A stretch of DNA of 64,000 nt from an uncultured Muribaculaceae bacterium (GCA_944320595.1 CALUIB010000001.1:124001-188000); one strand, 5' to 3'. Positions 27,391 through 37,226 are shown, numbered from the stretch's first letter. Numbers and translations: made by a program. Notes: generated by a model from the letters alone, not told the origin.

Positions 27391-28869
27391 ATGATAACTG
27401 CTGAAAATTTTTTACTGATAGGGTCGGCATTGATATTCATAAGTATATTGATAAGCAAGGCTGGTTATAAGTTTGGCATCCCCACGTTGTTCTTGTTCCT
27501 GCTGATAGGTATGTTTTTTGGCAGCGACGGGCTTGGAATACAGTTTAACAGCGCAGAAGATGCCCAATTGATAGGTATGATGGCACTGAGCATTATACTG
27601 TTTTCGGGCGGTATGGATACCAAAATCAGTGAAGTGAGACCTGTGCTTGCACAAGGTGTGCTGCTATCGACTGTGGGCGTGTTGTTGACTACCATTCTTA
27701 CGGGGGTGTTTATATTTTATATTTCGGGTTGGAGCAGCACAAACATACAGCTCGGGTTATTGACATCGATGTTGCTTGCAGCTACCATGTCGTCAACTGA
27801 TTCAGCATCTGTATTCAACTTGCTGCGCTCGCAACGCATGAACTTGAAATATAACTTGCGCCCGATGCTTGAACTTGAAAGCGGTAGCAACGACCCTATG
27901 GCTTATATGCTCACCATAGTGCTAATTCAAGTCATAAACAGCGGTGGTGATTGGAGCCTTGGCATAGTGGCTCGTGACCTTGGGTTGCAATTCCTTTTTG
28001 GCGGTGTCATTGGCTATGCTGCCGGTAAGTTTGGTGTGTGGCTTATAAACAGGGTGAATTTGTCGAATGCATCGTTGTATCCCATTTTATTGTTGAGCCT
28101 TGTTTTTGTCACATTTACACTTACCGACTTGGTGAAAGGCAACGGTTATCTTGCCGTGTATATAACTGGAGTTATCGTGGGCAATGCGCGGTTGGTCAAC
28201 AGAAAGGAAATCAATACATTTATGAACGGGTTAACATGGCTTGTGCAGATAGTCATGTTCCTCTCGCTCGGGCTGCTTGTCAATCCGCACGAAATGCTTG
28301 GCATGGCGGGTAGTGCATTGCTCATAGGCGTATTCATGATACTGGTGGCTCGTCCGTTGAGCGTTTTTGCTTGCCTGTTGCCTTTTCGCAAGATGAGCGG
28401 TAAGGCTCGCTTGTTTGTGTCGTGGGTGGGATTGCGAGGTGCTGTACCCATCATTTTTGCCACCTATCCTGTGGTTGCGAATGTTCCAGGTGCTGATTCG
28501 GTTTTCAATGTGGTGTTTTTCATAACGCTGTTGTCGTTGTTGCTGCAAGGCATGACCATTTCGACTGTGGCGCGTTGGCTGAAGTTAGACCTGCCTTTGC
28601 AACGCGAAGGCAATGAATTTGGAGTGGAAATCCCCGAGGAGATAGATACTCAGTTGAGGGATGTGACCCTCTCGGCCGAAGATTTGCTTGGAGGCAACCG
28701 GCTTGCCGACATGAACCTGCCGGCTGGAACACTCGTAATGCTGGTAAAGCGAGGCAATGAATTTATGATACCCAATGGCAGCCTTGAACTGCACGTGGGC
28801 GACAAGTTGCTGGTAATTTCTGAAAATCGACAGCAACAGATAGAGAATGATAAAAGCAGGCTGTTGTGA
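27391..28869 (+). CDS. Potassium/proton antiporter (CPA1, NhaP2/CvrA type)
   Basis: 492 residues from ATG 27391. About 12 hydrophobic segments (residues about 5-390) include the conserved STDSASVF and ESGSNDPMAY stretches holding the ion-binding Asp residues. A cytosolic RCK_C/TrkA_C domain (about 405-490, LADMNLPAGTLVMLVKRG, LHVGDKLLVI) is the gating module found in NhaP2 proteins. It exchanges K+ (or Na+) for H+ and helps pH and osmotic balance. It follows the previous gene by 36 bp. Confidence 0.9.
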   Translation: MITAENFLLIGSALIFISILISKAGYKFGIPTLFLFLLIGMFFGSDGLGIQFNSAEDAQLIGMMALSIILFSGGMDTKISEVRPVLAQGVLLSTVGVLLTTILTGVFIFYISGWSSTNIQLGLLTSMLLAATMSSTDSASVFNLLRSQRMNLKYNLRPMLELESGSNDPMAYMLTIVLIQVINSGGDWSLGIVARDLGLQFLFGGVIGYAAGKFGVWLINRVNLSNASLYPILLLSLVFVTFTLTDLVKGNGYLAVYITGVIVGNARLVNRKEINTFMNGLTWLVQIVMFLSLGLLVNPHEMLGMAGSALLIGVFMILVARPLSVFACLLPFRKMSGKARLFVSWVGLRGAVPIIFATYPVVANVPGADSVFNVVFFITLLSLLLQGMTISTVARWLKLDLPLQREGNEFGVEIPEEIDTQLRDVTLSAEDLLGGNRLADMNLPAGTLVMLVKRGNEFMIPNGSLELHVGDKLLVISENRQQQIENDKSRLL

Positions 28870-28972
28870 CCGCACAATAAGTTTTTTATTCATTTATGAA
28901 CTGCTTTTAAGAAAAATGTAAGTCGAACACAAATAAATGTATGCAGGTGCTACGGAATTAGAAAAAAATTAG

Positions 28973-28980
28973 TAATTTTG
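28973..28980 (+). promoter_or_regulatory. Putative -7 box of spt
   Basis: TAATTTTG, 80 nt upstream of the spt ATG. No clear -33 element. Confidence 0.45.
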
Positions 28981-29060
28981 CAGCCTGCAAGATTGTTAAA
29001 AAACAAGAAAGTACGAATGCAGATAGTTTATAACATTAAAAAGACAACAAACAATAAACT

Positions 29061-30248
29061 ATGAAGCTATTACAAGCTAAACTCTCTCAATACCAGGAGC
29101 CACAAAAGGCCAAAGCATTAGGAATTTACCCTTATTTTAGGGAAATTGAGAGCGAACAAGACACCGAAGTATATATCAAGGGCAAGAAAGTGTTGATGTT
29201 CGGGTCGAACAGTTATATGGGCCTGACTAACCACCCCAAGGTGAAAGAGGCAGCAATCGAGGCCATAAAGAAATATGGTACAGGTTGCGCCGGCTCTCCG
29301 TTCCTTAACGGTACTTTGGATATTCACAAAGAGCTTGAGGCTCGTCTTGCTGCTTTTGTGGGTAAGGAAGATGCAATGATTTATTCGACGGGATTTGAGG
29401 TAAATCTTGGCGTTGTGTCGTGCATTACCGGTCGGGAAGACTACGTATTGCTCGACGAGCAAGATCATGCATCGATAATCGAAGGTCGTCGCTTGTCGTT
29501 CTCCACTGCATACAAATACAAGCACAACGATATGGCCTCGCTGGAAACGCAGTTGCAGAAATGCGCACCCGACAAAGTGAAACTTATCGTCACCGACGGT
29601 GTATTCTCGATGGAAGGCGATGTTGCAAACCTTCCGGAGATTGTACGCCTTGCCAAAAAATATGATGCAACCGTAATGGTTGACGAGGCACATGGTATAG
29701 GCGTGTTTGGAAAGCAAGGACGCGGTACTTGCGACCACTTCGGTGTAAGCGATGATGTGGACTTGATTATGGGTACGTTTAGCAAGTCGTTCGCATCGCT
29801 TGGAGGCTTTATAGCTTGTGACAAGTCGATAACTAATTACTTGCGCCACCACTCGCGTTCGTATATTTTCACGGCAAGCATTACTCCTGCATCGACGGCT
29901 GCTGCAAATGCCGCCCTTGACATAATGCTTAATGAACCGGAACGCCAGCAACACCTGTGGGACTTGACGCACTACGCGCTTGAAGGGTTCCGCTCGATGG
30001 GGTGCGAAATAGGCCACACTTCCACGCCGATAATCCCGTTGTTTATCCGCGACAACAATAAGACATTCGCCATTACACGCGACTTGATGAACGAGGGCAT
30101 ATTTGTCAACCCGGTAGTGTCTCCGGCTGTTGCATCTCACGACACGCTTATTCGTTTCAGCTTGATGGCAACGCATACAAAGGAACAAGTGACCGAGGCG
30201 CTTGAGAAAATACATAAGGTATTCCGTAGCTACGGATTGGTGGAATAA
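29061..30248 (+). CDS. spt: Serine palmitoyltransferase (alpha-oxoamine synthase)
   Basis: 395 residues, PLP-dependent class II aminotransferase fold. It condenses serine with a long-chain acyl-CoA to 3-ketosphinganine, the first step of sphingolipid synthesis, a hallmark of Bacteroidetes. Evidence: MFGSNSYMGLTNHPKV, GTGCAGSPFLNGT, VDEAHGIGVFG, and the PLP lysine in GTFSKSFASLGG (Lys242). KBL (2-amino-3-ketobutyrate ligase) and BioF are relatives; the N-terminal extension and the SRxLNG-like GSPFLNGT context favour SPT. It is monocistronic, with its own terminator. Confidence 0.9.
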   Translation: MKLLQAKLSQYQEPQKAKALGIYPYFREIESEQDTEVYIKGKKVLMFGSNSYMGLTNHPKVKEAAIEAIKKYGTGCAGSPFLNGTLDIHKELEARLAAFVGKEDAMIYSTGFEVNLGVVSCITGREDYVLLDEQDHASIIEGRRLSFSTAYKYKHNDMASLETQLQKCAPDKVKLIVTDGVFSMEGDVANLPEIVRLAKKYDATVMVDEAHGIGVFGKQGRGTCDHFGVSDDVDLIMGTFSKSFASLGGFIACDKSITNYLRHHSRSYIFTASITPASTAAANAALDIMLNEPERQQHLWDLTHYALEGFRSMGCEIGHTSTPIIPLFIRDNNKTFAITRDLMNEGIFVNPVVSPAVASHDTLIRFSLMATHTKEQVTEALEKIHKVFRSYGLVE

Positions 30249-30275
30249 TAGCACCATTACCTCTATATCGCAAAC

Positions 30276-30315
30276 GGCGAGGGTGTGTATAGTAACGCAC
30301 TCTCGCTGCTTTTTT
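30276..30315 (+). terminator. Terminator of spt
   Basis: GGCGAGGGTGTG pairs with CGCACTCTCGCT through two G-U pairs, loop about 8 nt, T6 tract at 30310-30315. Confidence 0.85.
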
Positions 30316-30328
30316 GTGATAGAATTAT

Positions 30329-30336
30329 TAATTTTG
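30329..30336 (+). promoter_or_regulatory. -7 box of the AlbA_2 gene
   Basis: TAATTTTG. The transcript would start near 30343, only 6 nt before the ATG at 30349 and 18 nt before the ATG at 30361, which favours the second start. Confidence 0.5.
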
Positions 30337-30360
30337 TAATGTTGAAAAATGTTCACCAGT

Positions 30361-31032
30361 ATGGGAAATACATATAAAGCTATCAAAAGCAAGCATTATA
30401 TACAGAACCTTATTGAAGAAGGGGAGCATGAGCATCAAGATTTCAAGTACCAAATCTCGGACGCGCGAAAAATAGCCCGTAGCATATCGGCTTTTGCAAA
30501 CAATAGCGGCGGGCGATTACTCATAGGGGTGAAAGACAACGGGAACATAGCCGGAGTGGAAAGCGACGAAGAAATATACATGATAGAGCAGGCTGCCACA
30601 ATGTATTGCCGCCCTTCGCAGCAGGTAACTTTTTCGATATACAAGGTGGAAGGGAAGATTGTGTTGAAGGTTGACATAGCACCGGCTACATCGAGGCCTG
30701 TGCAGGCTCAGGATGACGACCGCAAATGGCGGGCATATTATCGTGTAGCCGATGAAAATATATTGGCTCACCCGTTGCAGGTGAAATTGTGGAGACGCAT
30801 CAATGAAAATGATGATGGGGCGCAATTCACTTTCAGCAAAGTTTCTCACGGGTTAATTGATTATATAAGCCAATCGGGAGGCGTGACAGTTGACGATTGC
30901 ATGAAACAGATGCACATATCACGCGCGGCAGTCGAAGATATGGTAATAGCATTGTGCCGCATGGGGGCTGCGGCCATGGATTATAGTGATGGCCGTTTCC
31001 TAATCATAGCCAAAGCTGCTGGTATGCAGTAA
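30361..31032 (+). CDS. AlbA_2 (Schlafen-AAA_4-like) domain protein
   Basis: 223 residues from ATG 30361 (an in-frame ATG at 30349 would add four). Residues about 15-140 form an AlbA_2 domain: E.QDFKYQISDARKIARSISAFANNSGG, then LLIGVKDNG and a C-terminal strand KVDIAPA. A helical, winged-helix-like tail (about 150-220) follows. Such proteins are annotated as putative DNA-binding or ATP-binding regulators; no function is firm. It is expressed from its own promoter between spt and ileS. Confidence 0.78.
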   Translation: MGNTYKAIKSKHYIQNLIEEGEHEHQDFKYQISDARKIARSISAFANNSGGRLLIGVKDNGNIAGVESDEEIYMIEQAATMYCRPSQQVTFSIYKVEGKIVLKVDIAPATSRPVQAQDDDRKWRAYYRVADENILAHPLQVKLWRRINENDDGAQFTFSKVSHGLIDYISQSGGVTVDDCMKQMHISRAAVEDMVIALCRMGAAAMDYSDGRFLIIAKAAGMQ

Positions 31033-31043
31033 TCGTAAAAATA

Positions 31044-31075
31044 TTTGTAGAAAAACAAAACAGTTCCTAACTTTG
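31044..31075 (+). promoter_or_regulatory. Promoter of the ileS operon
   Basis: TTTG 31044-31047, 20-nt spacer, TAACTTTG 31068-31075: full consensus, 26 nt before the ileS ATG. Confidence 0.75.
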
Positions 31076-31101
31076 CGGAAAATTTTTAGAAAGTGCGTAA
31101 A

Positions 31102-34100
31102 ATGGAGAAAAAGTTCAATGAATATGCCGGTTTCAGTCTTTCAAGCATAAATAATGAAATCTTGGAGAAATGGGACCGTGAAAATGTATTTGCCCAAAGC
31201 ATAGCCACCCGTGACGGTGCGCCTTCATTCGTGTTTTATGAAGGGCCTCCGTCGGCCAACGGTATGCCTGGTATTCACCATGTTATGGCTCGCACCATAA
31301 AGGATGTGGTGTGCCGTTTCAAGACGATGAAAGGCTATAAGGTGATGCGCAAAGCAGGGTGGGATACTCATGGGCTGCCTGTTGAACTTGCCGTAGAAAA
31401 GTCGCTTGGTATAACCAAGGAGGACATTGGCACAAAAATCTCTGTTGACGAATATAACGCAGCATGCCGCAAGGAAGTGATGAAATATACCAAGGAGTGG
31501 GAAGACCTCACACACTTGATGGGTTACTGGGTGGACATGAAGCACCCCTACATCACATACGAAAACAGTTATATCGAGACTCTGTGGTGGCTGTTGAAAC
31601 AATTGTATAATAAGGGGCTGTTATATAAAGGTTATACGATACAGCCTTATTCTCCGGCAGCCGGAACTGGGCTTAGCTCGCACGAGCTGAACCAACCGGG
31701 TTGTTACCGCGATGTGAAAGATACTACGGTAACGGCCGAATTCAAGGTTGTAGATGACGGAAATGCTGTTTTGAAAGAAATAGTTGAAAAGGCCGATGAA
31801 CCTTTTAAAGGGAATGTCAATTTCTTGGCATGGACAACTACTCCGTGGACTTTGCCGTCGAACACGGCATTGTGCGTAGGACCTAAAATCGACTATGTAG
31901 CTGTGGAAAGTTACAACCCATATACAGGCACGGCAGGAGTGTATATCATGGCCAAGCAATGTATTGGGAACTATTTCAATGCAGCGGGTGCCGATATGCC
32001 GCTTGAAGAATACAAGCAGGGCGACAAGGTGGTGCCATATCGAGTAATAGCTGAATTTTCCGGTCCGCAATTAGTGGGGATGAAGTATGAGCAATTGTTC
32101 CCATGGGTTAAGCCGGTGGATAAAGTCGGTGACAAGATTGAAATAAACGAAAACGGTTTCCGTGTGATACCGGGCGATTATGTAACCACCGAGGATGGCA
32201 CAGGGATTGTGCACATTGCGCCAACTTTTGGTGCCGATGATGCTTTTGTAGCTAAGGCAGCCGGAATACCGTCGTTGTTTATGATAAACAAAAAAGGCGA
32301 AACTCGTCCGATGGTTGACTTTACCGGCAAGTATTGGTTGATGCAAGACCTTGATGCCGATTTTGTATCGAGCTGCGTCAACGCCGACCTCTATAAAGAA
32401 TATGAGGGTGCGTATGTGAAGAATGCATACGACCCACGTTTCAATGAGGGTGGAAAGTATGACGAGGCGGCTGCAAATAAGGCAGAGGATTTGAACATCT
32501 ATATCTGCATCAAGATGAAACAGGCCGGTACGGCTTTCAAGATAGAAAAGCATGTGCACAGTTATCCACATTGCTGGCGCACCGATAAGCCTGTGCTTTA
32601 TTATCCGCTTGACAGCTGGTTTATTCGTTCGACTGCTTGCAAGGAGCGAATGGTAGAACTGAACAAGACCATACGCTGGAAACCTGAATCGACAGGCACA
32701 GGGCGTTTTGGCAATTGGCTTGAAAATCTTAATGACTGGAATTTGAGCCGTAGCCGTTATTGGGGAACTCCGTTGCCTATATGGCGCAGTGAAGAAGGGG
32801 AAGAAAAGTGCATAGGCAGCATAGCCGAACTGAGCGAAGAAATCGACAAGTCGGTGGCCGCAGGATTTATGCAGAGCAACCCGTTCCGCGACAAAGGCTT
32901 TGTGGTGGGCGATTACAGCGAAGAAAATTATCATAGGATTGATTTGCACCGTCCGTATGTCGATGATATAATTTTGGTATCGGAGAGCGGTAAGCCCATG
33001 AAACGTGAGCTTGACTTGATTGATGTGTGGTTTGATTCGGGTTCCATGCCATACGCACAGGAACATTATCCTTTTGAGCATAAGAAGGAGATAGATGGCC
33101 GCGTAATTTATCCTGCCGATTTCATAGCCGAAGGCGTGGACCAAACTCGTGGCTGGTTCTTTACTTTGCACGCAATAGCTACAATGGTGTTTGACAGCGT
33201 TGCATTCAAGTCGGTTATATCCAACGGGCTGGTACTTGATAAGAACGGCAACAAGATGAGCAAACGGCTTGGAAATGCCGTTGATCCGTTTGTGGCCATT
33301 AAGAAGTATGGAGCCGATGCCGTGCGCTGGTATATGATTTCAAATTCATCTCCATGGGATAACTTGAAATTCGATGAAAATGGCGTACTTGAAGTGAGTC
33401 GCAAATTCTTCGGAACGCTGTATAACACTTACTCGTTCTTTGCCTTGTATGCGAATGTGGATGGGTTTGATTACAACCAGCCTCAAGTGGCATACGAGGA
33501 AAGGCCCGAAATTGACCGATGGATATTGTCGTTGCTTAACAGCTTGGTAAAGGAGGTCAATAAGCAAATGGAGGATTACGAACCGACTAAAGCGGCTCGT
33601 GCAATCCAAGACTTTGTGTGCGACAACCTTAGCAACTGGTATGTTAGGTTGAACCGCAAGCGGTTCTGGGGTGGTGAAATGACTACCGATAAATTGTCGG
33701 CATATCAGACATTGTACCAATGTTTGAAGACCGTAGCGCAACTTATGGCTCCAGTGTCGCCATTTGTATCTGATCGTATATATCGTGACCTTACCGGCGA
33801 TGTGGAATCGGTACACATTTCACATTATCCGGTTGCAGATGGTGTTATTGATAGCAAGCTCGAAGAACAAATGCAGGTGGCGCAAGACATAACGTCGATG
33901 GTGTTGTCGTTGCGTCGCAAGAAGAACTTGAAGGTAAAGCAGCCGTTGTCGCAAATAATGATACCTGTACTCGATGAAGTGCAAAAACAAGATGTCGAAG
34001 CTATGAGCCAGCTTATAATGAGCGAGGTAAATGTGAAAGGCATAAAATTTGTGAGCAATGAGGACGGTGTGCTTGTAAAGCGCGTTAAACCCGATTTCAA

Positions 34101-34602
34101 GAAACTCGGGCCGAAATTTGGCCCGATTATGAAGCAGCTCTCAAAGCTGATAGCAGGCATGAGCCAAAAGGATATTGTGGAATTTGAAAAAAATGGTCGA
34201 TTTGATTTCAGTATCGATGGAAATGTTGTCACAATATCTGATGAGGATGCCGAGGTGTATTCTGAAGATATTCCCGGGTGGCTTGTGGCAAACAGTGGTA
34301 AATTGACGGTTGCACTCGACATCACAGTCACGGAAGAACTTAAGCGTGAAGGCGTGGCGCGTGAAATAGTCAACCGCATACAGAATTTGCGCAAGAGCAA
34401 TGATTTTGAAATTACCGATCGCATAAGCGTGAAGATAGTTTGCAGCGAGGCCGTAGCCGATGCAATAAGTGATTTCAAGGAGTATATATCAAAACAGGTT
34501 CTTGCTACTGATATAGCGGTTGTGGATAGCCTTGAAGGGGGAGAAACGGTGCAACTCGACGATGAAGATTTGCAGATACTTATCGAGAAGAACTATAAAT
34601 AA
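31102..34602 (+). CDS. ileS: Isoleucyl-tRNA synthetase
   Basis: 1166 residues from ATG 31102 (a GTG nine bases upstream is closer to the promoter and less likely). HIGH-type motif in PSANGMPGIHH near 50-60, a large editing (CP1) domain with TTPWTLPSNTALCV, WFDSGSMPYAQEHY, and GNKMSKRLGN with KMSKR at 718-722, followed by the anticodon-binding domain. The length and sequence match the longer IleS clade common in Bacteroidetes. It leads a five-gene group with the DksA-like gene, lspA, the DUF4296 gene and a small gene. Confidence 0.97.
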   Translation: MEKKFNEYAGFSLSSINNEILEKWDRENVFAQSIATRDGAPSFVFYEGPPSANGMPGIHHVMARTIKDVVCRFKTMKGYKVMRKAGWDTHGLPVELAVEKSLGITKEDIGTKISVDEYNAACRKEVMKYTKEWEDLTHLMGYWVDMKHPYITYENSYIETLWWLLKQLYNKGLLYKGYTIQPYSPAAGTGLSSHELNQPGCYRDVKDTTVTAEFKVVDDGNAVLKEIVEKADEPFKGNVNFLAWTTTPWTLPSNTALCVGPKIDYVAVESYNPYTGTAGVYIMAKQCIGNYFNAAGADMPLEEYKQGDKVVPYRVIAEFSGPQLVGMKYEQLFPWVKPVDKVGDKIEINENGFRVIPGDYVTTEDGTGIVHIAPTFGADDAFVAKAAGIPSLFMINKKGETRPMVDFTGKYWLMQDLDADFVSSCVNADLYKEYEGAYVKNAYDPRFNEGGKYDEAAANKAEDLNIYICIKMKQAGTAFKIEKHVHSYPHCWRTDKPVLYYPLDSWFIRSTACKERMVELNKTIRWKPESTGTGRFGNWLENLNDWNLSRSRYWGTPLPIWRSEEGEEKCIGSIAELSEEIDKSVAAGFMQSNPFRDKGFVVGDYSEENYHRIDLHRPYVDDIILVSESGKPMKRELDLIDVWFDSGSMPYAQEHYPFEHKKEIDGRVIYPADFIAEGVDQTRGWFFTLHAIATMVFDSVAFKSVISNGLVLDKNGNKMSKRLGNAVDPFVAIKKYGADAVRWYMISNSSPWDNLKFDENGVLEVSRKFFGTLYNTYSFFALYANVDGFDYNQPQVAYEERPEIDRWILSLLNSLVKEVNKQMEDYEPTKAARAIQDFVCDNLSNWYVRLNRKRFWGGEMTTDKLSAYQTLYQCLKTVAQLMAPVSPFVSDRIYRDLTGDVESVHISHYPVADGVIDSKLEEQMQVAQDITSMVLSLRRKKNLKVKQPLSQIMIPVLDEVQKQDVEAMSQLIMSEVNVKGIKFVSNEDGVLVKRVKPDFKKLGPKFGPIMKQLSKLIAGMSQKDIVEFEKNGRFDFSIDGNVVTISDEDAEVYSEDIPGWLVANSGKLTVALDITVTEELKREGVAREIVNRIQNLRKSNDFEITDRISVKIVCSEAVADAISDFKEYISKQVLATDIAVVDSLEGGETVQLDDEDLQILIEKNYK

Positions 34603-34623
34603 CCCTAAACAATTACATATACT

Positions 34624-35007
34624 ATGAGTGAAAAGACCCGTTATTCCGACGAAGAGCTGCAAGAATTCAAAGAAATAATTCTTGCCAAGCTTGAAAAGGC
34701 GACTAAAGATTACGAACTATTGAAGTCGAATGTAATGAATTCTGACGGGAATGATACAACCGACACTTCGCCTACATTCAAGGTTCTTGAAGAAGGTGCC
34801 AACACGCTTGGCAAAGAAGAAGCCGGCCAACTCGCCCAACGGCAGTTGAAATTCATCCAAAAGCTTCAGGCGGCATTAGTTCGCATTGAGAATAAAACTT
34901 ACGGGGTGTGCCGTGTGACGGGGAAATTAATTCCCAAGGAACGTTTACGTGCCGTGCCTCATGCCACATTGGCTATAGAAGCTAAAAATTCGGCCAACCG
35001 CAAGTGA
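34624..35007 (+). CDS. TraR/DksA-family regulator
   Basis: 127 residues. An N-terminal coiled coil (about 5-85) has an acidic DGNDTTDTSP bend like the DksA tip, and a C-terminal segment YGVCRVTGKLIPKERLRAVP matches the DksA zinc-finger region but keeps only one of four cysteines, so it cannot bind zinc in the usual way. DksA proteins bind the RNA polymerase secondary channel. The gap to lspA (35008-35095) has a weak GGGAG/CTCCC dyad and no gene. Confidence 0.88.
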   Translation: MSEKTRYSDEELQEFKEIILAKLEKATKDYELLKSNVMNSDGNDTTDTSPTFKVLEEGANTLGKEEAGQLAQRQLKFIQKLQAALVRIENKTYGVCRVTGKLIPKERLRAVPHATLAIEAKNSANRK

Positions 35008-35095
35008 TTTTAACAGGATAAGATGGGGAGCGGCAGTGGGAACTAACTGAGACACGGCCCTCCCTGTTTTGCATGAATATAACATATAAGAGTGA

Positions 35096-35749
35096 ATGAG
35101 ATTGACTAAAGGTTGGTTGGCAACTATTATAATCGCCGTGATTATTTTGGCCGATCAAATATTGAAGATTTGGGTTAAGACCAACTTTTATTATGGCGAG
35201 GAGTATGTCATAACCGATTGGTTCCGTTTAAATTTTATTGAAAACAACGGTATGGCATTCGGCTTTGAATTTGGCAGCAAGCCGGTGCTCACGTGGTTTA
35301 GAATCATAGTAAGCGCATTGTTCCTATATTATGTATTCAAGCTGACGCGCCGCAGCAGTGTCAACACCGGGTACCTTACCTGTGTATGTTTGATAACCGC
35401 AGGAGCGATAGGTAACATGATTGATTGCGTGTTTTATGGCGTTATTTTTAATGACCCCATGATACCTCAAACGGCCACGATGTTTCCTCCCGAAGGCGGA
35501 TATGCGTCATTGTTTAACGGGCGTGTGGTGGATATGTTTTATTTCCCTCTCGTTGATTGGTATTGGCCTGAATGGATGCCATTTGTGGGTGGTGAATATT
35601 TTGTCTTTTTCCAGCCGGTGTTCAATGTTGCGGATGCATCGTTGAGCGTAGGGGTTATAATCTTGATATTCTTCTTTTCAAAGCATTTGAATTTTGAAGA
35701 TGTTGGGAAATTGGCCACAAGTGATGAAGTAACCAAAAATAAGGCATAG
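35096..35749 (+). CDS. lspA: Lipoprotein signal peptidase (signal peptidase II)
   Basis: 217 residues, longer than the E. coli enzyme because of an insert between the two catalytic motifs. There are four membrane segments. The catalytic aspartates are in GNMIDCVFYG and FNVADASLSVG. It cleaves prolipoprotein signal peptides before the lipidated Cys. It would process several lipoproteins in this window, including the next gene, BamD and the lipoprotein at 23816. Confidence 0.93.
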   Translation: MRLTKGWLATIIIAVIILADQILKIWVKTNFYYGEEYVITDWFRLNFIENNGMAFGFEFGSKPVLTWFRIIVSALFLYYVFKLTRRSSVNTGYLTCVCLITAGAIGNMIDCVFYGVIFNDPMIPQTATMFPPEGGYASLFNGRVVDMFYFPLVDWYWPEWMPFVGGEYFVFFQPVFNVADASLSVGVIILIFFFSKHLNFEDVGKLATSDEVTKNKA

Positions 35750-35756
35750 AAAAGAA

Positions 35757-36755
35757 ATGAAAAAATTGTCGTTGTCGATAGTGGTTGTAATAGCGGCCTT
35801 TTTATGGGGCTGCGGCTCACAGCCCGAAGGGGTGATAGCTCAAGGCGATATGGTGGATTTGATGGCCGATATGCACAAGGCAGAAGCTGTCATAGACATG
35901 AATAGTGCCCAATTCAACAACGACTCATTAAAGAAAACTATGCGCCAGTCGGTGCTGATGAAGCATGGGGTGACGCAAGCTCAGTTTGATACCACTATGG
36001 TGTGGTATGGGCATCATGCCAAGAAATATGGCGAGATGTATGACGAGGTAATCGACAAACTTGATGAGGAAGGACGCGAATTATCTAACATAAAAGGTCC
36101 GATAATGCGTGAAGGAATGACGCAGGTGAAACGATACCCGTCGGCAGGCGACAGTGCCGATGTGTGGAGCAAACGCAGAGTGTGGATTGTTTCAAATGAA
36201 GGCACAAGTGATAATACCATATTCTTTGAATTCAAAACGCAGTCGGATAACCAAAATGGGGATCGCTATCATTTGTCGTTTAAGTTTACCAATAGCAATA
36301 ACAATCGATTGGAAGTCTTCGTAGGGGCCGATTATTATGATGGAACATTATCGTATATATATCGAGAATCGGGAACAGAGGGCGTGAACAGATATGTTTT
36401 GCAGGGAGATTCGACAAAAAAGGTAAGGCGTGTGTTCGGATATATAAAGGCCGACCCTGATGATAGCGATGTATGTTTTATCGATAGTCTGCAAATGTTG
36501 CGTACTCGCTTTAATTCTTCGTTGTACGGTTCTTTTAAACAACAGAAGTGGGTTGGACCACATAACCTTGACCCGGAATACAGGGCTTTGGTAAAAGCTA
36601 ATCAAGAAAAACAGAAAGCCAAAGAGGTCGCAGCCGAGGCCGCAGAGAAACGTCAAGCAGAGATTGATGCGCAACGTCGCGTCCAACGTCGCAATTACAG
36701 GGTGCGTCCGCAAGAAGAAAATGCTAAGGTACTGAATGATAGTGTTGCGGATTAG
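35757..36755 (+). CDS. DUF4296 lipoprotein
   Basis: 332 residues. A lipobox LWGC ends the signal peptide at Cys19. Residues about 25-115 match DUF4296 (MVDLMADMHKAEAV, the LMKHGVTQAQFDTTMVWY segment), a family regularly placed after lspA in Bacteroidetes. The C terminus is a Lys/Glu/Ala-rich helix. The function is unknown. It starts 7 bp after lspA. Confidence 0.82.
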   Translation: MKKLSLSIVVVIAAFLWGCGSQPEGVIAQGDMVDLMADMHKAEAVIDMNSAQFNNDSLKKTMRQSVLMKHGVTQAQFDTTMVWYGHHAKKYGEMYDEVIDKLDEEGRELSNIKGPIMREGMTQVKRYPSAGDSADVWSKRRVWIVSNEGTSDNTIFFEFKTQSDNQNGDRYHLSFKFTNSNNNRLEVFVGADYYDGTLSYIYRESGTEGVNRYVLQGDSTKKVRRVFGYIKADPDDSDVCFIDSLQMLRTRFNSSLYGSFKQQKWVGPHNLDPEYRALVKANQEKQKAKEVAAEAAEKRQAEIDAQRRVQRRNYRVRPQEENAKVLNDSVAD

Positions 36756-36758
36756 CAA

Positions 36759-37094
36759 ATGGGAATAAAGCGATATTTATCAAACTATGTGGTCACGACT
36801 GGGTGCGTGAAACGGTTGTCGATTGTCGAAGTGGATGGAGGACGATTGGTGTCGATAAAACCGTTTGAGGAGGAGACAGCAGGCACCGAGTATGTGCCGG
36901 GAGTGATAGTGGTGGCTGATGGCGCAGCTGCACCATCAATTGAAGAATTGATTAATTGCATAAAAGAGTGTGAGGCCGAAACAGCCGAATGTATGGCAAG
37001 ATTGCAGGGCGTATGTGACTATGTAGTAGGAGAACGAGTGGTGTTATATAAAATTGATGTGATTGGCCATGGTGTAACTGCCATTATGCCATAG
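36759..37094 (+). CDS. Small hypothetical protein at the end of the ileS-lspA group
   Basis: 111 residues, starting 3 bp after the DUF4296 stop. No signal peptide. The N-terminal half (RYLSNYVVTTGCVKRLSIVE, then an EYVPGVIVV stretch) resembles the small composite beta domain at the start of amidohydrolases but there is no catalytic barrel. It probably belongs to a short conserved Bacteroidetes family; I do not know its role. It ends 132 bp before the GH20 gene. Confidence 0.65.
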   Translation: MGIKRYLSNYVVTTGCVKRLSIVEVDGGRLVSIKPFEEETAGTEYVPGVIVVADGAAAPSIEELINCIKECEAETAECMARLQGVCDYVVGERVVLYKIDVIGHGVTAIMP

Positions 37095-37173
37095 TGTGGC
37101 TTTGTGCTCGACGGAGGCTTTAATATTTCCAGTTCTTTTCTATTGGCTATGATAAAATGTGCAAATAAAATGC

Positions 37174-37181
37174 TATATTTG
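37174..37181 (+). promoter_or_regulatory. Putative -7 box of the GH20 gene
   Basis: TATATTTG, 45 nt before the ATG. The -33 element is not evident. Confidence 0.45.
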
Positions 37182-37226
37182 TAGCACTGATATTACCATT
37201 AATAAACAATAAACAAATCAAAACTC

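Noticed and set aside
29118..30392. 424-codon ORF antisense to spt
   Set aside because: It is the mirror of a strongly conserved gene; the translation is Arg/His/Cys-rich and has no domain.
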